Positions 11,533 to 23,500 of a stretch of 64,000 nucleotides of DNA are shown here, piece after piece; positions within the stretch are counted from its first letter, which is position 1; the number at the start of each line of letters is the position of its first letter. Made by a program: the position numbers and the translations under genes. Source of the DNA: Halicephalobus mephisto (lineage: Eukaryota; Nematoda; Chromadorea; Rhabditida; Panagrolaimidae); contig SWDT01000567.1 in the NCBI GenBank assembly GCA_009193035.1, positions 248,001-312,000 on the forward strand. Reading direction: 5' to 3'. The notes beneath the pieces were generated by a model. The model saw only the letters and a program-made list of their open reading frames with translations, made no database searches and was not told the DNA's origin.

Positions 11533-12182
11533 TATAAAACAATATTCCAACTCATGTAGTGAAAGTTAAAATTACATAATATTTAAAATTACTTAGTGAT
11601 ATTTGAAATCACGAAATAACAGTCATTAACTATTGACTTTTCTGAATTTTCGAAATCCAAAATCAGAATTCGAATTTGAACTAAATTGTTAAGTTCGAAA
11701 TTCAGAAAATCCGAACTCTGATTTTCGATTTCAAAAATCGACAGCTCTGATAATGACTATTATCGCGTGATTTCCGACCCTGTTATCATTGAAACCCTCT
11801 TAAGAACTTCTGTACACCTTCATCACTTTGTATATACTTATTTTCTACATTTTTGAGATCTATAGAGGAAACAGATTCATAAGTTTGTTCTTTAAATGAT
11901 TTGTAAGCATAAACTTCCAAATTCTTAAATTTTTTAAAAACAAACTTTATTACTAAATTTCTAATATTTTACAAATATCTTAACTCTCTACATTCAAAAA
12001 ATACATTAAAAGGACTCTAATGTATCAAATACATTTTATTCAATGTGTCGATATATTGAATATGATGTAACGATATTGTACTTAATATAGTGATACAATG
12101 TATCTGATATATCAGAGCCGTTTTAATGTATCAGTGTACTGTATACCATATATTCATTTTTTGTGTTCATTCGTCGATTTTC
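11533..12182. repeat. Foldback DNA and a palindrome-rich element
   Basis: 11636-11760 holds inverted phrases around TTTCTGAATT and TTCGAA. 12000-12170 is built of ATACATT, TGTATCA and GATACA in both orientations and opens and closes with short TTTTTTGTGT-like ends. The same vocabulary forms the larger element at 40970-41350, so the two look like members of one MITE-like family. No coding sequence. Confidence 0.55.
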
Positions 12183-12576
12183 TATTCTATGAGAACGAAT
12201 AATTTAACAAATGGATGAATTATTAGTAGTTTTGCACATTGTACAATAATCAAAACCGCGTCATAACTGTTGGTTACATTTCCATTGAAATTTCGCCTAA
12301 GACCTTTTATAGAGATCTCCATAGAATGACCGTACTGTAGTATTTGTGTCCCAGAAATCTATATTCCAATTTAACAACTTTAATTCAAAAATAAAAACAG
12401 TTTAAACAATTGTATATCGGATTTTAAAAACTAAATAAGTTTTTATTTTTTGTATGGAACTCGGATGAAATTTTAGATTTCCTTAGAACTGAACAAATAG
12501 TACTGGCAATAAAGTAAGCAAATTCATAAATTCTGAAGCCGAAATCAGAATCCAGAATTCTAAGGACATCTAAAAT
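12183..12576 (+). repeat. 394-bp direct repeat, left copy
   Basis: Matches 14573-14966 base for base with a constant offset of 2390 bp, about a dozen substitutions and no insertion or deletion. Contains TTTCGCCTAAGACC and GTGTCCCAGAAATC. Together with the right copy it brackets the small minus-strand PaREP1-like gene. Confidence 0.9.
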
Positions 12577-12967
12577 TATGAATCTCCAGATTCTGATGGC
12601 TAAGCTCCAATTCTAACGTCAAATTCGAAATCTACCGGTCCCATTACTCTATTCTACATACTTTTTGCAGGATTTTGAAGTTAAAATTTTTTTGTTGTGC
12701 CAAAAAAGTACAATCACATAAAATCGCTCTTCATGAACATATTTTATATTTCTTATCTAAAAACTCCTGTCAAAATAAGTATTCAAAAGTGGAGTGATTG
12801 GAAGTTAGTTTTAGGGTAAAAAATGTTAGAGAAAAAATTTCAAAAAATTAAATAACTTCAAAATAGTGTTACCAAACTACCTAAATGCAAGAAAAATTTA
12901 AATGTTCACCTTTTTATGCTTTATAGTTTCTTTAAAAGTCATAATATTTAATGTACATTACACAAAA

Positions 12968-13955
12968 TTAAGTAGCTTTACAATTAAATTGATATGTTTT
13001 GCCACCGATTTTTCCTTTAAAATCGCACTTGATGAAAATTACACCTTTCAAAACATCAGTCGTTTCCACATTTCCTTCAACATACGGCAGAAGAGATTTC
13101 TCAACATTTGTGTAGCTAATTTGTGGAAACACAGTCGTGAAGAACGAGATATTGCTTTTGAATTCTTCTAGTTCATTCTTAGAACAATGAGCACGATAAA
13201 AGTTTTCATGAGCCCTGAAATATATTGTTTATATCAAATAGGCATTTTCGCATTAAAAACCTTTGCTTGCAATAGATAAGGGGGTCAGGGTTAAAATTGA
13301 AGGGTGATCTAGATTTTAGATCACTTAATAAATTACATAACATACTTAATCAGACCTAATTTTAAATAAATATATAAATTGAAATGTAATTTTCAGCGTT
13401 GTAATATGCAGCAGTGAGCTTTCTTGCAACAGAAGGGTAAAAGTCGATTGCGAACAAACATAGAGCTCTTGTGGCATAATAGGAGTTTATACTGAGATTC
13501 ATCTGTGCATAAAACTTTTTAACGACATAAGAAACACAACCCCACAACTAAAATAAAACAATGGGTAATGGATAATAAAATATAATCGACGGATTACCTT
13601 CTCTCCCGCCTGCATAAGATCCGGAGGCTTTTGATCCAAGTAAAATTGAGCAGCATCCAAGTAATCTTTCGAATCATATACTTTACATGAAACCTATAAA
13701 TTCACAGAATAAAAATTATATAAAACAACAACTATATAGCTAAAAATGAAGTATGAATATAGCGGGAAAGAAGAAAGTTATATGATAAAAGATTTTATAA
13801 AAAATTCTAGAAATAAATCTTACAGGACTTTGAGTTTCCCAAGTGTCCAGGTCCTCGACTTCAACATTCAAATTCCTTAACTCATTGCAAAGCCCGTCGT
13901 ATTGGTCTTCATTAACTGTCACTATGAAACCATTAATGACAATCTCTTTAGACAT
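12968..13955 (-). CDS. Small helical protein resembling archaeal PaREP1/HEPN-like family
   Basis: Minus strand; exons 13824-13955, 13598-13693, about 13390-13547 and 12968-13214, giving about 210 residues. The first two introns have proper GT...AG ends. Residues 45-76 carry DYLDAAQFYLDQ and QAGEKLWGCVSYVVKKF, the A-x-EK-x-W-x(6)-VK pattern I associate with archaeal PaREP1 proteins (HEPN-like helical fold). The last exon opens with AHENFYRAH, like the family's LHxNFY segment, followed by an acidic helix. The third junction is the problem: no GT donor exists between the end of this block and the stop at 13362. Ending exon 3 at 13390 joins the frames as AEK-AHENFY, but the donor there reads TT, so the gene may be freshly broken or the base miscalled. 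Function unknown; HEPN proteins often act on RNA or form pairs with nucleotidyltransferases. Confidence 0.55.
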
Positions 13956-14572
13956 TTCTGGAAATAAAATTATTATGTTAGCAAAAATGATTTAAGTATA
14001 AAAATGAATACACTGGAACGCGAAAATTTTGGTAAGTAGTTAATTTGTTATCAGAAACAATCCACTTTGGCGGTAGCAAAGTGAATCTACCTCAAATATT
14101 TCAATATAATGCTGAAAATATAAAGGTGGAAATTTAAATCTAAAAATAAATCAGCACGTATATATTAGACACAGCGATTCTCATGTCTAATCGAGTCAAA
14201 AAAGCTAGATACTACAGCAAAAAAGTGCCCATCTTCGAAAAGATCGATGTTGTTACGCTTTTTCGTATGGTTTTTCGCTTACGCACTATGCAAAAAAATA
14301 GGGCGCAAGCTGTGATCTCCCAACTAGACACCCTTGTTCTAGCAAAATTGCCGTGTAGAGGAGAAAGTGTTGGGGAAATGCAATTGGGGAGATTTCAGTG
14401 GTGGATAGTGGTTGAGCCAGTATACCATATTTTAAAATTGCCATAAATAGCTTATTATATCGTAAATTTTTAGGTTTTTTGTGTATTTCTAGAGTGAAAT
14501 GGTTGAAAAAAGAGGTAAAATGATGAAGTAGGAAATGGAGGAAGATGGGTGAGCTAAACATGGTATATATAC
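13956..14572. other. Upstream region of the PaREP1-like gene
   Basis: Holds a less AT-rich block at 14200-14450 with open frames on both strands, neither with family features or splice support. On the minus strand this would be promoter and 5' region of the gene starting at 13955. I see no recognisable product. Confidence 0.4.
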
Positions 14573-14966
14573 TACTCTATAAGAACGAATAATTTAACAA
14601 ATAGATGAATTATTAGTAGTTTTGCATATTGTACAATAATCAAAACCGCGTCATAACTGTTGGGTACATTTCCATTGAAATTTCGCCTAAGACCTTTTAT
14701 AGAGATCTCCATAGAGTGACCGTACTGCAGTATTTGTGTCCCAGAAATCTATATTCCAATTTAACAACTTTAATTCAAAAATAAAAACAGTTTAAACAAT
14801 TGTATATCGGATTTTAAAAACTAAATAAGTTTTTATTTTTTGTATGGAACTCGGATAACATTTTAGATTTCCTTAGAACTGAACAAATAATACTGACAAT
14901 AGAGTAAGCAGACTCGTAAATTCTGAATCCGAAATCAGAATCCAGAATTCTAAGGACATCTAAAAT
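14573..14966 (+). repeat. 394-bp direct repeat, right copy
   Basis: Right partner of 12183-12576, same orientation, no indels. Part of it (about 14736-14790) recurs inverted at about 15045-15105, where TTGTTAAATTGGAAT and CTGGGACAC are the reverse of TTCCAATTTAACAA and GTGTCCCAG. The right copy is therefore half of a foldback as well. Confidence 0.85.
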
Positions 14967-15044
14967 GTCATCCTAGAGTTCGATACAAAAAGTGAAAATT
15001 TAATTCATTTTTAAAAGTCCGTACAAAAGTATAAAATTATTTAA

Positions 15045-15105
15045 AATATTTTTATTTTTCAATTAAAGTTGTTAAATTGGAATACAAATATCTGGGACAC
15101 AGCTG
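15045..15105 (-). repeat. Inverted partial copy of the 394-bp repeat
   Basis: The segment reading TTAAAGTTGTTAAATTGG through TGGGACAC is the reverse complement, with mismatches, of a central part of the 394-bp repeats. It lies about 80 bp past the right copy. Confidence 0.7.
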
Positions 15106-15778
15106 TCGCGTAACTGATTTGGCATCCTCATCTCCTTGGATATACCCACTAGTCTCTACCTTCTATAGACTTCCTTGCAAATATAAAGAACGAATTTGTC
15201 ACCTAGGTGACTTTTTGTGAACATAAGCTATCGAAATTTTACGAATAAATTTCTCATTAACACATTGCGGACAATGTATTTTTTGGATTTTGTGTGCTGT
15301 GGATCCAAAGTGATATATTTTTTTCTTTTTTCTGTGGCCCAAATCCGTCAATATTTAGCTCAATCTAGAGGTATTTATTAGTTATAAAAACTGAAAAAAT
15401 CCAAAATCGTAAAAATAAATTTATTACGAAATATTGTGTGCCATATGCAGAGTTTGTGTACCATATATGACCCACATTGTCCACTATGTGTTGATGAACT
15501 TCCGAATCTTATTCCCGATTACTTATTTACTACTTTATAAAAATCAATAACTTAATAAATAACTTTTCTAATTTCATTTTTATTTCTCAAAATATGTTCT
15601 AAATTTAAAATGTTTTTCAAATTACTGTAAAACCAAAAATTCCCAAAGTTTTTTACAAATATTTAAAATTTAGGTAAAAAACAAAAAAAGAATGGGTGAA
15701 AGAAGAATAAGTTAATTTCAACAATCATAACAAATTTACTGTTTTTTAATTTCTACATAGTTCGCTTGTCTGCGTGGG

Positions 15779-16060
15779 AATTTGAAAATTTCACGATACT
15801 TTTTGACGATAATTCCCTTCATATTGTTGTAAAAATAAGAATCAAAAGTTTTTGAAATTACTCAAACGCGGAATTTGAAGATTCATTGAGAAATTAAGAA
15901 ATTTAGGTAAAAAAGAAGAACAAAAAGCACGTGCCGAGAGAGCGAGAGTCGATTTGCCAGATTTTCCACCTTCACCATTTTTGTAATATTTTCTCCTTTT
16001 GCGCGCGAATTCAAATATTCCAAAACAGTTTATATCAATTTTTAATCATAATTCTTCTCA
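15779..16060 (+). repeat. Dispersed repeat, same family as 1261-1732
   Basis: Very close to the units at 1261-1732 in the same orientation, including GAGAGAGCGAGAGTC, TTTAGGTAAAAA and TTTTGCGCGCGAATTC. More diverged relatives continue to about 16800, spaced by about 220 bp, each with a CGAGTCGAT-like core, CCAGATT and a GCTCGTCYG end. Confidence 0.85.
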
Positions 16061-16800
16061 AATCATCATGAAAATAGTTTTTCGAAATCATCTTGGTAGA
16101 TTTTTTTGCAAACTTTCAAAGTTACATAAAAAATAAAGTACATAAAGAACAAATCGATTTCAACAATGAATCATCAGGTTTTCCATTTTTCTATTTACCC
16201 ATAACTTGTTCGTCTGTACAGGAACTCAAGAATTCCAAGAAAATGATGTGTTGTTTTTTAATTATAATTCTTGTAAAATTACTGTAAAAATATAAAAAAC
16301 AAACGTTTTTCGAAATTGTCTCGATGCGAAATTTCTGAACTTCAAGAATTTAGGTAAAACAAATAAGAAAAACTACGTGAAAATAGGGCGAATCGATGTC
16401 GGTGGAATTACTCGGTTTACAATTTTAAAATTTTCACATAACTCGCTCGTTTGTCTGAGAATTCAAAAATTACAAAAATTTTATACTATTTCCGATTATA
16501 ATTCCCTTTATACTATTGTAAAAATCAAATAAACATTTTTTAACACTTTTTAATAGGGAAATTTTAATATTTTGGAGGAATTAAGAAATTTCGGTAAAAA
16601 TGAGAAAAAAGCGCGTGCTAACAGGGCGAGTCGATTTGGACAGTGATTTGCCAGATTTGCCACATTTTATAACTCCACATAGCTCGCTCGTCCGCCCGCG
16701 AATTCAAAAATTACAAAAAATTATGTCGTTTTTGTTCAATTATGACGTTTGTCGTACTGCTATAAAAACTGAAATAAAATTTTGTACGAAATAGTCTTGG

Positions 16801-17548
16801 GGGAAGTTTTCGGAAACTGAACTAACTTTAAGTTCCGAATTTGCGCGATTACTTTGTAATTTCAGGACTTCCAAATTAATTTCTAGGATTTATTCTTCTT
16901 AGATGGACCTGGAAGGTTCTGAATTAGGGTATATAGGGCACAGGATCCTATATCTATCTTTCAAGGGTGATTTTGATATATGAAATTGTTCATAAAAATC
17001 CTAAAAACTGTAATTCTATTTTTAAAATTTTGCTTTTCTTATTTTAGAAATTTTAAAATAATAGAAATAAAAGGATAGTGTCGTCGATGAAGCCGGCACG
17101 AGGCGGGCACTTTCATTATATCCGTTCGCTTGGTTTGCTGTCCATCGCCGGAGGCAGACATTTCAGACTTCTTGCATGTGTCCGTTTGTCGTCCGCGAGC
17201 TCTACACTGGATGGTGTCCGAGGCGACCAGCTGACTACCAGGAAAATTTGTTTTTCGTGTTGCGCATCGTCAATATTGTCAGTGCTAAAAACTTGATTGA
17301 TTCTGAAAATTCCAGAATACTTTGACTATTTTCAAAATCCTAAAATTTCATCGTTAAAATGTTAAATTTATTATTTTTAATATATAAATTTGCAATTTTT
17401 TCATATATTCGCGCGAAATTAAATTTAATTTAAAATTTGGTTGTAAATTTGAAAAATATTGATTTTTTAGGATTGAATGGTTCGGTCAGCAATCTGGACT
17501 TAGTTTATATAATTCTCCGTCCCAGTATTCGCAGTTTTATATATAACG
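16801..17548. promoter_or_regulatory. Upstream region of unc-16 with a GC-rich island
   Basis: 17078-17240 is clearly richer in G and C (CGTCGATG, GGCGGGC, GCCGGAGGC, GTCCGCGAGC) than its surroundings and lies 310 bp before the unc-16 start codon. It has open frames on both strands but no splice signals that would link it to a gene. A promoter or non-coding first exon of unc-16 is the simplest reading. Confidence 0.35.
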
Positions 17549-20500
17549 ATGGATCCGAACGTGATGCAGAGTTCCGTGAACAGCAACTCGAGCGAAGTGA
17601 GTTTCATTAGTCACTAAATGCTTCATTTGCAAGTCAATATTATTTCGCCAACAAGGCAAAGACTATGGATCGATGAAATTTGAATTATAGGTCGTTTATG
17701 GAACCACGAGCTCCATTGCCGGCTCAGAAGAGTCCCGGGTTATGTCGGAGAAGGTCCAGCAACTGGCATCCTCGATTTACAAACAATTCGAAGCCATGAT
17801 TCAGAAGAATGGAGAAGACAGTGTAAAAGTAAGTTTTTCGAATTCCCCAAAAAATTTAAAAAAGTCCACTTTTCTAAATTCTCCAAAAAAGTTAAAAAAA
17901 TCCACTTTTCTAAATTCCCCAAAAAATTTAAAAAATCCACTTTTCTAAATTCCCCAAAAAATTTAAAAAATCCACTTTTCTAAATTCTCCAAAAAACCAA
18001 AAAAGTATACTTTTTATTATATTGTACTTTTTAGATTGTTTATTGATAGTTTTATATATGAAAATTAACTTTGGATAGTATTTTGATGTATGGAAATTGA
18101 TTTTAAACAATAGTTTCATATATGAATATTAACTTTCTGTAATATCCCCTATATGAAAATCAATTTTCTATATCTCCATATATAATTGTTAATTTTAGAA
18201 GATATGGAGAAAATTAATTACTTTATATATTTTAATTTAGAAGGTTCTAGATCCATTTAAGTAATACATGTAGATTTCCAAAAACCTAATTTTCAAATCG
18301 TCTCAGATTACAAAACCAACTTCCAAAATCGAAATTTCAAACCACTTTAGTTTCTAGAAACTTCCAAAAATATGCATCAAAGTTGTTTTATAAAAGATTC
18401 ACGTATGATTAAGCTCAAATTTGCGTAAAATTACGAAACAATCACGCGAATTTGAGATTTTAGGCTATTATAGTTCTTAAAAATCCCAAAAAAGACTAAT
18501 CGTATCAGAAAAAAATCAAAACGAAACGTTTTTTAACTGAAATAGTCTGAAAAACGTATAAAATTACGAAGTAACTCACATAAAGCTGAAATTTTAGGAT
18601 ATTTTAATTTTTAAAAACTTAAAATGTCCTTCAAAACCATTTTAGAGCAATTTTTACTTTTATTTTTTAAACTTTATTGTGTAATTATTTTCAGGAATTG
18701 ATGCCGTTGGTGGTTAGTGTGTTGGAGAACCTGGATTTGGCGTACTTGGAGAAAGAGGAACAGCTCGTGGATTTAGAGATGCTAAAAGACGACAATAATC
18801 AGCTGATGACTCAATATGAAAGAGAAAAACAACTTCGAAAAACCACGGACCAGAAGTGTCTAGAACTTGAAGAAACTGCTCTGGAACAAACGAGAGAACT
18901 GGAAAATAAAATCCAGTCATTAGAATCAATCATCCGTGTTCTTGAATTAAGAGCAAAAAACGCAACTGATCATGGTAGGTTTGAGAATTTTTTAAACAAA
19001 TTTTTTATGGGATGTTTTTAATAGTTTCATATATGAGAATTAATCTTAAAAGATGGATAACGGGATTTAGGTCATGTGTATTGTAATTTAGAAAATTGTA
19101 AATGTTTAGGAAGAATGTGGATCAAAAACTGATTACGAAACCATTATCGCACGAAATTGAAATTTTACTTTTTTTCAATTTTTATATTTTGAAAATCCGC
19201 TCCAGGATAGTTTCGTAGAGAAATTCATATATCATTTCTACAATGTGTGATTCGTTATGAAATAATCTATGTAAAACCAAAATTTTAGGCAACTTTGGTT
19301 TCTAAAAACTCGGAGATTTTCATTGAAAAAATTCCACAAAAATTCGTGATTTTTATAATAATTAATTTTTAATTTTCAGCAACTCGATTGGAAGAAAGAG
19401 AAGCGTCTCAAAAGGATGAATACGATAAGCTCCATTTGAGGTACAATGAACTTCTAAGAACCCACATAGAACATGTCGAAAGAACGAAGTACCTAATGGG
19501 ACCAGATAAATTTGACATGATGCAGTCATTGCCAATGCCATCGAAGTCAAATATGGCTTCTAGTGTTGACGCGAATGTGAGAGGAATATCGGACTTGATT
19601 AGTGCGGTTCATATGTCTCAAAGTACTCATGCGGACATGAATCTGGCAAATCATATAAGTAATGAACGAGATTGGCAAGAAGAATTTGGACAGACGGCGG
19701 ATATATTGCAATCTCCAAGAGAGGATTTCTCGGATAAAGAAGATATGAAATCGGTTCATGCTGAATCAGAAGATCAGAATGCCGATAACGAAGTAAATAA
19801 AGAACCAGAAGATTCCCTAAGTGCTGATCTCACTGGTTGGTTTTATAATTTTATTAAATTGTTGTTATTTTGAAAAACAAGACGGTAATTTATAATTATT
19901 AGACGTCAAAGATAGTTTATGGGATTTTAAAGGTGTTTTTGGTAGTATGATTAGTAGATGTTTTGGAATTAAGAAATTCTAAATTGCATATAGGATTGAT
20001 AGTGGAAAAAGTGATATATGAAAATGAGGGATTTTTGGAAAAAGTGGTCTTGATGTCTAATAATTATGTATATATATTTATATATAGATTTTTGTATGAG
20101 TTTTTATATATATTTATATATGGATTTCTATAAGTACCTATTTATGGACTTTCATATATATTTATATATCGGTTTTTATGCATATTTTTATGTGGGTTTA
20201 TATATTGATGTTCATTAACTTCTCTATATATTTATATATAAATTCCCATATGTGTTTATATGAACTTTATATTTACGTATGGGTTTTTATATATACTTTT
20301 ATATAGGCTTTTACATCTGTTTATATATAAATCCTCATATGCATGTATGTATTAAATCCCGTATGTTTTTGAATACGAAATTCCACATACATTGGTATAG
20401 AATAGTTTTTGTATTTTTAGATATAAAATTCTATATATTTATATATGAATTTGCGTCTTGTTTTTTTGAAATCTAAAATGTTACATGCAAAATTTTTTTA

Positions 20501-23500
20501 AATTAGAAAATGTTTTAATTTACAACTTCTCATTTCTATCTTTAATACAGGGAACTTGGTTGATCCAGCTGAATTCGCCTCTGCCGGTAATTTTTTGTTG
20601 TCTGCTTTATTTTGGTTTGCCCGTGGGATTGCTTAGAATTTGGAAATAATTTTAACTTAAAATAGGGAAATTAATTTTTAAATAATAATAACAATTTTTA
20701 TTTTTTTTCAGTCAACGACACATTTATCGGTATGTTAACGAATACTTGTTCAATGTCATCTTTTTTGAATATTTTTCGTTTGTTTTGTTTTTGATCTTTT
20801 AGTATCACTTTATGCACGTTTGCGCACTAATTTTTTGTTTTTTTTTATGTTTTAAAATTCACGAAATTATAGTTATGTAAAAGTCTGGTGATGTATATTG
20901 TGATTTTTGGTTGTTTTTTGTTTTAATTGTTAAGTTACAGGAATGGGCAGAGAAGTGGAAAATTTGATCAAGGAAAACAATGAATTATTAGAAACTAAAA
21001 ATGCATTAAATGTTGTAAAAAATGATTTAATTGCGAGATTGGATGATGTTTCAACTGAAAATGAAATTCTAAGAGAAGATGTCAGAACTTTGGATATGGT
21101 TAAAATTAAATTAAGTGAAAGAATTAAAGAATTAGAAAATGATATAAAAGAATTAAAAGAAAAAATAAATAATCAAGAAGAAATAGAACAAGAAGAAGAT
21201 ATTCCTATGGCTCAAAGAAAAAGATTTACAAGAGTTGAAATGGCAAGAGTATTGATGGAAAGAAATCAATATAAAGAAAAACTAATGGAATTAGAAGATG
21301 CTGTGAAATTTACAGAAATGCAAAGAGCAAAAAGAAATAATCAACAACCACAACGTGGTGGTATATGGGATTTGTAAGTTTTTTTTGTTAAAATTAATTT
21401 TTAAGAATTTTTGAAAGTTTTTCAAAATTGATGTGAGATAATTTTGATTTTGTGGAATAGTTACTTCGAAATTGATCACATATGTTATTAAAATTAATTT
21501 TTAAGAAATTTTGGAAGTTTTTCGAAATTGATGTATGAGATAATTTTGATTTTGTGGAATAGTCACTTCGAAATTGATCACATATGTTATTAAAATTGAT
21601 TTTTAAGAATTTTTGAAAGTTTTTCGAAATTGAACTGGCCTAAAAATATCAATTTTGTGTGATTATTGCGTATTTTAGGATGTCAGAATTAATTTTTAAA
21701 AACTATGTTCATCCCAAATTGATCTGAAGCTTTTTAAATTTAGATATGTAAGATCTAAAACTTTATCCATCCTCTAAGAATGGTTGTTATGAAAATACTC
21801 ATAATATTGGAAAATAGTACAAGTAGTGAAATAATTAAATTTTTTAGCTTTGCTGAACTGATTGGAGGAAATAAACAATCCCCAAGTACTCATAGACCTG
21901 TTAGACGAACAACTAGGGATAATAATGAAAATCTTCGAAGAAAAGCTCATGCTAGAAATTATGATTTGGATTTGGAAAGTGTTCAACAAAAAAGAATGGC
22001 AGAAAGAAGACAACAATATAAAGCTGTATCGCAGCATATGAAAAAAGAAGATGATTCTAGGACTCATGCTTATGGATGGTCAATTCCGGCAACAGTTGAT
22101 ACTGCTTGTTCTACTTCGTCGATTCCAGTACCTGTATGTTGTAGACCGTTATTAGATCGTCAACCGTCTTTGAAAGTAGGTTATTTGTATATTTTTTAGA
22201 TAATTTAAATTTTTAATGTAATTTGAAGTTTTTTATAATTTTAGTTTTTTTATAATTTTTGTATTTTTAAAATACTTTTTTAGATATGGTGTGCTGCTGG
22301 AGTGGCTTTACATGGTGGAAGAACTAAAGATGGTGGTTATATTGTTGGAGATTCTGTCTTTTATGCTGATCTTGTAAACATGACTCCAGAAGAAACTCCA
22401 CCAAATTCAAATACGGTAGATCTGCTTGATTACGAAATTAGGGTACGCCTTTAGTTCGCCCGGTGCAGTGATACAGTAACAAAATAACTATTCTAACGCT
22501 TTTGCCCCTCTTGATTTATTTTAAGATTTTTATCCTGCGCTAAGGTCTGTAAAATGATCAATATTAAAATTGAAATTTTGTAATTTGTTCGCGAATTTTT
22601 GATAGTTTAGTAGACATTAAAATTATAATTAAAATGAAAATTTGAAGTTTGCTCGCAATATTTGGGCAACTTGGCGTACTCAATTATGGTTTGAAAAATT
22701 TTGTTTTAATTTTGATTGTTTTATGGACCTTGGGATTGAAGATAATTTAGAATTTGGATAATGAAAAATTTTTTAGATGCAACAACGAGAGAAATTTGAA
22801 CAAGAATTTTCAATTTGGGAATGTAGCAGTCTTGTGTGGGTTTGTAGCTCAAATGAACGTCGAAGTTTTGTGACTATTCTTGATGCGAATAATCCGAATA
22901 ATGTAATTGAATGCTTTAATGTTGGAGAAGCTCATCTTCTTTCTGTTGCTTCTGTTGCAGGTGTTAGAGAATCGGATTATCCACCAGATGAAAAAGAACA
23001 TGGAGAAAATTATGTTAAAATAGGTGGATATGTTAAAGGATTACCGAATGATGTTGGAGATCATGAAGCTTTTGGAGAAGTAACATGGGTTACGATAAGA
23101 CGATCGGATATAGATGATATTCCTACTTATTGTACGAATGATGAAAAAGCATCACCGAGAAGAGAAAGAAATTGTAAATTTTTAGTTTTTTTATATATGA
23201 TTTAATTATTTTTTTAGTTTCTGTTAGTGAAAAAAATCCAGAAATAGCAGAAGAAGCAGATGAAATAGGTAAATTTTAATTTTTATAGAAAAATTTTGAA
23301 AATTAATATGAGTGGTTTTTGAATTTAAAAAATGGTTGATATTTAAAATTAAAAAATAATTAATAATTAAATTTGAAAAATAATTAAGATTTACATTTAA
23401 AAATGGTTAATATTTAAATTTGAAAAATAAAAAAAATTACATTTAAAAATAATTAGTACTTAAATTTGAAAAATGATTTCTGAATTTAGAAACTTTGAAT

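Noticed and set aside
12902..13171. 89-codon plus-strand frame
   Set aside because: Antisense to the last exon of the PaREP1-like gene, which has splice and family support.
14183..14446. 87-codon plus-strand frame
   Set aside because: A minus-strand frame covers the same DNA, neither resembles a protein family, and the block may be the promoter of the minus-strand gene.
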